This document shows, in pieces, positions 6,965-12,443 of a DNA stretch of 14,332 nucleotides; within the stretch, counting starts at the first letter, position 1, and every line of letters begins with the position of its first letter. The DNA is from Syntrophaceae bacterium UBA1163 (GTDB lineage: Bacteria > Desulfobacterota > BSN033 > UBA1163): NCBI GenBank assembly GCA_002311635.1, contig DBZJ01000114.1:1-14332 (forward strand), given 5' to 3'. Under the pieces are notes generated by a model. It had not been told where the DNA came from and made no database searches. It worked only from the letters and a program-made list of their open reading frames with translations. Both the position numbers and the translations under genes were made by a program.

Positions 6965-7735
6965 TTATCCATATCTTCCTGTGACATAATTTTCGGTCTG
7001 GGGGTTCTGGGGACGCGTAAAAATATCCTCGGTTGTGGCATATTCTAATAATTCTCCCAGATGAAAGAACCCTGTCCAACCGGAAGTTCGGGCGGCCTGG
7101 CGCATGTTATGCGTGACAATGACGATGGTATATTTCTTTTTTAATTCCTGCATTAACTCTTCGATCTTAAGAGTGGCTAAGGGGTCCAGGGCAGAGCACG
7201 GTTCGTCCATAAGAATGACTTCGGGCTGAACGGCTAACACGCGTGCGATGCAGAGGCGCTGCTGTTGCCCGAGGGTGAGGCCCAAAGCATTGAGGTGGAG
7301 TCGATCTGAGACTTCCGGCCAGAGCGCCGCCGCCTTAAGGCTCTGTTCCACTTTTTCTTCAATCTTACTCTTCGTGTGCACTCCAAGCACCCTCGGACCA
7401 AAGGCAACGTTTTCGAAGATGCTTTTCGGAAAAGGATTGGGACGCTGAAAGACCATACCAACCCTCTGCCTGAGAGCGACGACATCCGTCCCCGGTTGAT
7501 AGATATCCTCACCATCCAGTCTGATGGTCCCTTCAATACGCGTTTGAGGGATGAGTTCGTTCAACCGGTTGAGGGTCCGGAGAAAGGTCGATTTCCCGCA
7601 TCCAGAGGGCCCGATCAAAGCGGTGATCTGGCGATCTCTGATGACAATATTGATATTTTTGAGGGCATGATTAGACCCGTAATAGAAATGGAGCCCTCGT
7701 ACCTCCATCTTTAAAGGGGGATTCGATTCCGTCAT
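6965..7735 (-). CDS. pstB: PstB phosphate ABC transporter ATPase with variant signature (first copy)
   Basis: The 256-residue protein has the length of E. coli PstB. Its motifs are: aromatic A-loop Y-Y-G (18-20); Walker [10 protein letters not shown] (42-50); Q-loop V-F-Q-R-P-N-P-F-P with Gln97; Walker B D177-E178; D-loop S-A-L-D; H-loop V-T-H-N with His209; and the ending T-G-R-Y-G. The exception is the ABC signature. It reads L-T-L-G-Q (153-157, codons 7265-7279) instead of L-S-G-G-Q. The signature contacts ATP bound by the other subunit, so this change affects the partner's site. ATG at 7735 is chosen over an in-frame TTG at 7804, because it gives the family length. It is the first gene of the pst operon, with no recognisable Pho box upstream. 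Confidence 0.93.
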   Translation of the reverse strand: MTESNPPLKMEVRGLHFYYGSNHALKNINIVIRDRQITALIGPSGCGKSTFLRTLNRLNELIPQTRIEGTIRLDGEDIYQPGTDVVALRQRVGMVFQRPNPFPKSIFENVAFGPRVLGVHTKSKIEEKVEQSLKAAALWPEVSDRLHLNALGLTLGQQQRLCIARVLAVQPEVILMDEPCSALDPLATLKIEELMQELKKKYTIVIVTHNMRQAARTSGWTGFFHLGELLEYATTEDIFTRPQNPQTENYVTGRYG

Positions 7736-7936
7736 CAGGACGCTTTCATGGAAAATAGAGCTTTTTCTCCGTTTGAAATTAACAAATTCTGACCTTCTGA
7801 TCAAGTAGATTCATCGAATCGTCTAAGATCGAAAAGTACGTGCTTTTACGGATTATGGTTTGGATCTCAAATCCCGAATTATCGAACCGTGTCTTTAGGA
7901 AAAGCGGCTGCCTGCTCTGTGCCACGTTAGGTTCAG

Positions 7937-7950
7937 GCCTGCCGGCAGGC
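7937..7950. repeat. Perfect 14-bp palindrome GCCTGCCGGCAGGC
   Basis: GCCTGCC at 7937-7943 is the exact reverse complement of GGCAGGC at 7944-7950, followed at once by AGGG. The GCAGGCAGG core recurs inside the pstS 5' repeat tract (6799-6807), so this is probably a dispersed-repeat module rather than an operator. Confidence 0.5.
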
Positions 7951-8112
7951 AGGGATGGACTTACGTGCGGCAGGACTCACGGAGACAGGCTGGGGAAGGG
8001 TTTTATTCTCCGAATCGGGAACAGGGTCGATTTTATCTCTTGATTTACCTCTCATTTTTTGTTAAGTCTTCAAAAAGCCTTCGTGGGGGTTTTGCTTGTC
8101 GCTCCTCACGGC

Positions 8113-8117
8113 GGAGG
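8113..8117 (+). promoter_or_regulatory. Shine-Dalgarno GGAGG fixing a TTG start of the TPR gene
   Basis: GGAGG lies six bases before TTG at 8124. No ATG in this frame is available ahead of the signal peptide. The spacing and the immediately following Lys-containing lipoprotein signal make TTG the start. Confidence 0.75.
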
Positions 8118-8123
8118 ATAACC

Positions 8124-8960
8124 TTGAAAACGATAACAAAGTATTACCTTGTTCTTACAATGATCGTTCTCCTGATCGCCTGCGCAGGAGCAAGCAAGAC
8201 CGAGAAGAAAGATAATAAAGATAAAAACGTCACCATTGAAGAACACTTTCAATTGGCCAGTAACGCTGCGGAGAAGGGAAACCTGGATGAGGCTGTTAGA
8301 CAATATAAAAGAGTGCTTGAGCTGGATCCAAAGAACGCAAAGGCACACCTCAATCTCGGCATTGTCTATGGAAGGCAATGGAATCTGATCGTCGAGCCCC
8401 CAAAAGACATTGTTGATCTGACTGCCTACCGTCTCGAACAACTCCCCAAGACGTCTATGTGGAAGAAAGAGATTTCGGAATATAAAGAGACGCTCCGTAT
8501 AGATCCCAATTTCGCCGAGGCCCATTTTAATCTCGGAGTCGCCTACCAGGAAAAGGGAAATCTCAAAGAGGCGATTGCGGAATATCAGCAAACGCTTCAA
8601 ATCTATCCGAATTATCTCGAAGCCCACAACAATCTTGGAATTCTCTACTTTAGAAAGGGGATGTTGGATCAGGCCCTTGTGGAGTATCAGAAGGCGATCG
8701 AGATCAAACCGGATTATGCCAAGGGTTATTATAATATTGGAAGCGTCTATCGGGAGAAGAAGAAAACAGACGAGGCAATCACTTCGTTTCAAAAGGCATT
8801 GGAAATCAATCCCAGCTTTCCGGAAGCTCACTATAGCCTGGCCGCTATGTATTATGAAAAACAAGAATTTAAGTTGGCTGTTGAGCATTGTGATCAGGCT
8901 GTGAAATTGGGGATACCCGTTGATCCGAAATTTTTGGACCGACTCAAGCCCTATCGTTAG
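8124..8960 (+). CDS. TPR-repeat lipoprotein
   Basis: The 278-residue protein is read from a TTG start. The N-terminus M-K-T-I-T-K-Y-Y then a hydrophobic core ends in the lipobox L-I-A-C, with Cys20 as the lipid-modified residue, so it is exported and membrane-tethered. A charged Lys/Asp linker (about 25-36) follows. Then come tetratricopeptide repeats with the usual A-x-x-x-Y-x-x-x-L-x-x-x-P signature (A-V-R-Q-Y-K-R-V-L-E-L-D-P; A-I-A-E-Y-Q-Q-T-L-Q-I-Y-P; A-L-V-E-Y-Q-K-A-I-E-I-K-P; A-I-T-S-F-Q-K-A-L-E-I-N-P). About 35 residues containing W-N-L-I-V-E-P-P-K interrupt the second repeat. TPRs are protein-interaction scaffolds; the partner is unknown. It is divergent from the pst operon, but nothing shows a functional link. 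Confidence 0.88.
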   Translation: MKTITKYYLVLTMIVLLIACAGASKTEKKDNKDKNVTIEEHFQLASNAAEKGNLDEAVRQYKRVLELDPKNAKAHLNLGIVYGRQWNLIVEPPKDIVDLTAYRLEQLPKTSMWKKEISEYKETLRIDPNFAEAHFNLGVAYQEKGNLKEAIAEYQQTLQIYPNYLEAHNNLGILYFRKGMLDQALVEYQKAIEIKPDYAKGYYNIGSVYREKKKTDEAITSFQKALEINPSFPEAHYSLAAMYYEKQEFKLAVEHCDQAVKLGIPVDPKFLDRLKPYR

Positions 8961-9126
8961 ACCGGTTCGTTCCTGCATTGCCTCGCATTCTTTCAGGTGA
9001 GTATTCCCTTGTCCGAAACTTGATTTTTTCCCCCTTTTCTGATAATTGTCCAACCATGATGTTTGACCCGGATCCCATCCGGTGGTCTCACCTTAAGAAG
9101 GAAGAGCGAGAGGTTTAGGAGGGGGA

Positions 9127-9486
9127 ATGGAGACAAGAGAGGCAATTTTGGAATTCCAATATGCGGAGAAGATGAAATCCGGGTTGATTATCGGAACGAC
9201 CCTGCTGGATCAAATGGCATCACTCAAGAAAGAGGATGAGCTCTCCGGGGGCAAGAAGGTATTGGTGTGGTACCTGGAAGGATTGCTCCGGGAGATCCGA
9301 ATCGCAGACCACGTGCTGGGGTCAGGCCGGTATGCTGACTTGGAAAGAAAAGTGATGGAAGTGATCGGAAGAATTCATATGTCTCAATTTCAAGAAGCTC
9401 AAGGCTCTTTTTCCGAGGCCATCTCTCTGGCCACCACGACCTGCCAGGCGGCTATGAATTTTTTGCTGGAGAGGAAGCTGATTTAG
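9127..9486 (+). CDS. Small helical protein of unknown function
   Basis: The 119-residue protein begins at an ATG preceded by a very strong AGGAGGGGG Shine-Dalgarno, which supports a real, well-translated gene. The composition predicts a nearly all-alpha soluble protein. It has no Cys cluster, signal peptide or membrane helix, and no motif I recognise. Features include a G-T-T-L-L-D-Q-M segment near residues 23-30, W-Y-L-E-G-L-L-R-E-I-R-I-A-D-H-V-L, and a C-terminal helix S-E-A-I-S-L-A-T-T-T-C-Q-A-A-M-N-F-L-L-E. It lies 60 bp upstream of the malic enzyme in the same direction, so co-transcription is plausible. A possible promoter (TTGATT near 9020, GATAAT near 9041) and a small CCGGAT/ATCCGG hairpin (9068-9082) precede it. 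Confidence 0.75.
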   Translation: METREAILEFQYAEKMKSGLIIGTTLLDQMASLKKEDELSGGKKVLVWYLEGLLREIRIADHVLGSGRYADLERKVMEVIGRIHMSQFQEAQGSFSEAISLATTTCQAAMNFLLERKLI

Positions 9487-9546
9487 AAGTTTGTTGATGG
9501 AAGGCATGACGTGTTAACCAAAGGTTGAAACAAGGGGGTCAATGTC

Positions 9547-10995
9547 ATGATCAGAAAACCCAGTCCAAGTTATAGCATCCTCATTCGAATCGAGATTCAC
9601 AATCTGCCAGGGATGCTGGGCAAGGTCACCTCTGCCATCGGCAAAGCAGGGGGAGATATCGGCTCCATCGATATCGTTGGTTTTAGGAAGAACCTCATTA
9701 TACGCGACATTGTCGTCAATGTGGCAGATATCCCGATGGGACAGAAGGTGGTGGACGGGCTGAAACAGGTGAGAGGGATCAACGTCGTCAATGTGACGGA
9801 CCGAACCTACATGATCCACCAGGGGGGGAAGATTGAAATAAAGAACAAGGTTTCAGTGAGCACCCGAGAGGATCTTTCCATGGCCTACACGCCCGGAGTA
9901 GCGAGGGTCTGCATGACCATCCACGAGGACCGTAACAAAGTTTACGATCTGACCATAAAAAAGAATACGGTAGCAATTGTTACGGATGGGACGGCCGTGC
10001 TCGGCCTTGGGGATATCGGACCGGAGGCAGCGATGCCGGTGATGGAAGGAAAGGCAATGCTTTTTAAGGAATTTGGCAGCGTCGATGCCTTTCCTATCTG
10101 TTTAAAGACGAAAGATCCGAAGGAGATCATTTCCGTAGTCAAAGCGATCTCCCCCGGGTTTGGCGGAATTAACCTTGAAGACATCTCTGCGCCCCGTTGT
10201 TTTGAGATCGAAGACCGACTGAAACGGGAGCTGGATATCCCGGTTTTTCATGACGATCAGCACGGGACAGCGGTGGTCATTTTAGCAGGTTTGATCAATG
10301 CATTGAAAATTGTTGACAAGAAGTTAGGAAACATCCACGTGGTGGTCAGTGGCTTGGGAGCGGCCGGGATCGCTTCGATCCGGCTTCTTCTTTCTGCAGG
10401 GGTGAAACGGATTATCGGGTGCGACCGGGCAGGGACTCTTTACAGGGGCCGAAAAGAGAACATGAATCCGGTGAAGGAGAGGATAGCGGAGCAGATCAAT
10501 CTGGAAAGATTGAAAGGGTCTATCTCCAGTGCCTTGAAAGGGGCGGACGTCTTTATCGGTCTCTCGCAGCCAGGGTTAATCCACTCGAGAGATGTCAAGA
10601 ATATGGCGAAGGACCCAATTGTTTTTGCCATGGCCAATCCCACCCCTGAGATCATGCCCGAGGAGGCCGCCCGATATGCACGGGTTGTCGCCACGGGTAG
10701 GTCGGACTATCCTAATCAAATCAATAATGTCCTCTGCTTCCCGGGACTCTTTAGAGGCGTTCTGAACTGTCAGGCGATAGAGATCAACGACGAGATGCTT
10801 TTCGCGGCGGCGAATGCGGTTGCCCACATTATTTCAGAGGAGGAAATGAGCGAAGACTACATCATTCCAAGCGTCTTAAACCGGAAAGTCCCAGAACAGG
10901 TGTCGAATTATGTGAGAGAGGCAGCCATTCAGACAGGGGTGGCGAGGCTGGAGCATGGATACGCCTCATCATTTTATCGGGTGCGGGAGAGATAA
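9547..10995 (+). CDS. NAD(P)-dependent malic enzyme with N-terminal ACT domain
   Basis: The 482-residue enzyme converts malate to pyruvate and CO2 with reduction of NAD(P). Residues ~10-88 form an ACT domain (I-E-I-H-N-L-P-G-M-L-G-K-V-T start), a small-molecule-binding regulatory fold. The catalytic part follows the short bacterial malic-enzyme pattern: Y114-T-P-G-V-A with the catalytic Tyr; E-G-K-A near 167-170 with the catalytic Lys; metal ligands at N-L-E-D-I (209-213) and H-D-D-Q-H-G-T (235-241); and a Rossmann motif G-L-G-A-A-G (269-274). Cofactor choice cannot be fixed by eye. AAGGGGG precedes the ATG at 9547. An ATG at 9542 in another frame stops after two codons. The ligand of the ACT domain is unknown. 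Confidence 0.93.
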   Translation: MIRKPSPSYSILIRIEIHNLPGMLGKVTSAIGKAGGDIGSIDIVGFRKNLIIRDIVVNVADIPMGQKVVDGLKQVRGINVVNVTDRTYMIHQGGKIEIKNKVSVSTREDLSMAYTPGVARVCMTIHEDRNKVYDLTIKKNTVAIVTDGTAVLGLGDIGPEAAMPVMEGKAMLFKEFGSVDAFPICLKTKDPKEIISVVKAISPGFGGINLEDISAPRCFEIEDRLKRELDIPVFHDDQHGTAVVILAGLINALKIVDKKLGNIHVVVSGLGAAGIASIRLLLSAGVKRIIGCDRAGTLYRGRKENMNPVKERIAEQINLERLKGSISSALKGADVFIGLSQPGLIHSRDVKNMAKDPIVFAMANPTPEIMPEEAARYARVVATGRSDYPNQINNVLCFPGLFRGVLNCQAIEINDEMLFAAANAVAHIISEEEMSEDYIIPSVLNRKVPEQVSNYVREAAIQTGVARLEHGYASSFYRVRER

Positions 10996-11085
10996 ATTGG
11001 AACGGGATTTTACCGCAGGTTTCCGGAGGAGGTATTCCCCTGATCGATTTAGGGAAAATAGGAGGAGAGAGAAAATAACCGGTCA

Positions 11086-11170
11086 GTTCGGAGTTGGGAG
11101 TTCAGAGTTCGGAGACCTTAATTTTCTCTGGACACAAAAAACTCCGGACTCAGAACTAATTACTCCGAAC
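11086..11170. repeat. Large inverted repeat with heptameric arms between convergent genes; likely bidirectional terminator or dispersed palindrome
   Basis: Two 29-nt arms (11086-11114 and 11142-11170) match at 23 of 29 positions in inverted orientation around a 27-nt loop. The left arm is built from successive heptamers TTCGGAG, TTGGGAG, TTCAGAG, TTCGGAG, so it is also a tandem repeat. It starts 90 bp after the malic enzyme stop. It extends over the end of the convergent histidine-kinase gene, supplying its last codons and stop (11160-11162). There is no strong T-run on the plus strand beyond the hairpin. Confidence 0.75.
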
Positions 11171-12284
11171 TTGTTTTGCGAAGCTTGGGTAACCTTACGG
11201 TGAAGGTGGATCCCTTGCCCACCTCGCTTTCGATCTGGATATCTCCCTGATGGAGTTTAACGATTTCCTGGACGAGGGAGAGGCCGATCCCCAACCCCTT
11301 GGTTTTTCCAATGGGTTTTGTTTTTTCCTGGAAATGGCGTTCAAATACTTCCTTCAGAGATCGGTAAGGAATTCCAACGCCTGTATCGGCGATGCGAGTG
11401 AAGACGAATTCAGGATCATGTTCAAGGCTTATATAGATTTTCCCCCCAGGGCGGTTATATTTGATGGCGTTGGTAAGAAGATTATCGAAGATTTGGTTGA
11501 GTTTTTCCTCAACCCCGGAGACCTTGACCGGTTCTGCGGGGAGCGGAGCTTCCACTTCGATTTGATACTCCTTCGCCAGGGGTTCGACGGTCAAGCATGA
11601 AAATTGGATGACTTTGACAAGATCGATCGGCTCAAAAACCCAAGAGGGTTTTGGTATGCCGATTTCAGCCAAATCGAATAGATCGTCTATGTTCCTTTCA
11701 AGCTTTCGCAGGTTTTTGTAAGAGATTTCCAGGAACTTTTTCTGCTGTTCCGCCAGCCCACCCGCCTTCTCCTTGAGCAACATTCCGATATAGCCCATCA
11801 CCGAGATCATCGGTGTTTTCAACTCATGGCTGACGTTCGAGAGGAAGTCGTCCTTCATTTGGTCGAGACGCCTCAGCTCTTCATTAGCGATTTTCAGTTT
11901 TTCTAATGCCTCTTTGAGTTCATTTTCCGTTTTCCTTCGTTGCGTGATCTCCTTGCTGACAACGAGGGTACCCAGGTATTTGTTTTTTGAGTCCCAGACG
12001 GCCGTATAGGTATTGTCGTAGAATTTCCCTTTCAGCATTCGAATATTCATCCGGCGATGTCCTTTTGCCTTTCCGGTTCTTAAATCTTTGATAATTTGCA
12101 GGACCCTGGGACGGGCCTTTTGAGGATGATAGTTTAGGACGGATTGGCCGAGTACTTCATCCATCTTGATCTTTCGAATCTTCTCTGCCGCTGGATTGCA
12201 GTAGGCAATCCGATTTTGATCGTCCACAAAAACAACCCCCTGTTCCATGGAGGCAAAAATAGCTTTCAAAGCGGATAAATTCAT
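11160..12284 (-). CDS. Cytoplasmic PAS-domain sensor histidine kinase
   Basis: The 374-residue kinase has no membrane segment or signal peptide. Residues ~4-115 form a PAS sensor domain (G-V-V-F-V-D-D-Q-N-R-I start; a Y-H-P-Q-K motif near 52-56; Y-L-G-T-L-V-V-S-K-E-I-T end). A coiled-coil linker (~115-145) follows. The HisKA H-box is V-S-H-E-L-K-T-P-M, with the phospho-acceptor His153. The ATPase domain has the N-box D-N-L-L-T-N-A-I-K-Y, G1 D-T-G-V-G-I and G2 G-L-G-I-G-L-S. All catalytic motifs are intact. No response regulator is adjacent, so it is an orphan and its target is unknown. The final Ser-Ser-Glu codons and stop lie inside the inverted repeat. AAGAAG precedes the ATG. Confidence 0.93.
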   Translation of the reverse strand: MNLSALKAIFASMEQGVVFVDDQNRIAYCNPAAEKIRKIKMDEVLGQSVLNYHPQKARPRVLQIIKDLRTGKAKGHRRMNIRMLKGKFYDNTYTAVWDSKNKYLGTLVVSKEITQRRKTENELKEALEKLKIANEELRRLDQMKDDFLSNVSHELKTPMISVMGYIGMLLKEKAGGLAEQQKKFLEISYKNLRKLERNIDDLFDLAEIGIPKPSWVFEPIDLVKVIQFSCLTVEPLAKEYQIEVEAPLPAEPVKVSGVEEKLNQIFDNLLTNAIKYNRPGGKIYISLEHDPEFVFTRIADTGVGIPYRSLKEVFERHFQEKTKPIGKTKGLGIGLSLVQEIVKLHQGDIQIESEVGKGSTFTVRLPKLRKTSSE

Positions 12285-12443
12285 GTCTTCTTGGTATTTT
12301 TATAAAAAATAACACGGAACCAAAAATCGAACAAGGGAAAAGTAAATGCGTACATTCTCTTCGCGCTTGGCGATGGGAAAGGTGACATGGATGGAGTTGG
12401 ATATAAGTGTTAGAATTGAGCAAAGAGCTGAAGGAACGGGTAT

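Larger units (their letters stand above)
7736..8123. other. Divergent intergenic region between the pst operon and the TPR lipoprotein gene
   Basis: This 388-bp stretch has no convincing gene. It should hold the promoters for the pst operon (minus) and the TPR gene (plus). On the minus strand TTGATC (7804-7799), with TTAATT about 16 bases on, is a weak promoter candidate. I see no clear repeat of the CTGTCAT type expected of a Pho box. The middle contains a perfect 14-bp palindrome (7937-7950), and the right end carries a GC-rich repeat-like stretch before the ribosome-binding site. A plus-strand frame opens at 7965, but its first 53 codons look noncoding. Confidence 0.5.

Noticed and set aside
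6697..7041. N-terminal extension of PstS to 378 residues
   Set aside because: The extra residues translate REP-like and AAATTCC repeats (including T-P-S-P-Y-P-S-P-P-R-G-E-G) and overlap the pstB1 3' end. The extension would bury the lipoprotein signal, so it is kept as a finding, not as the called CDS.
7736..7804. TTG start at 7804 for pstB1, adding 23 residues
   Set aside because: The added segment is basic and unlike PstB, and the ATG at 7735 gives the normal family length.
7965..8123. Longer reading of the TPR lipoprotein from 7965
   Set aside because: The strong GGAGG before TTG 8124 and the lipoprotein signal peptide right after it fix the start; the upstream codons look noncoding.
7736..8123. 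Pho box upstream of the pst operon
   Set aside because: I searched by eye for CTGTCAT-type direct repeats with 11-bp spacing and found none good enough to report.
8106..9053. 315-codon minus-strand frame opposite the TPR lipoprotein
   Set aside because: It is a shadow of the TPR coding sequence, with no Shine-Dalgarno and no recognisable family.
9068..9082. CCGGAT/ATCCGG hairpin as a terminator after the TPR gene
   Set aside because: The stem is only 6 bp and no T-tract follows, so termination is not supported.
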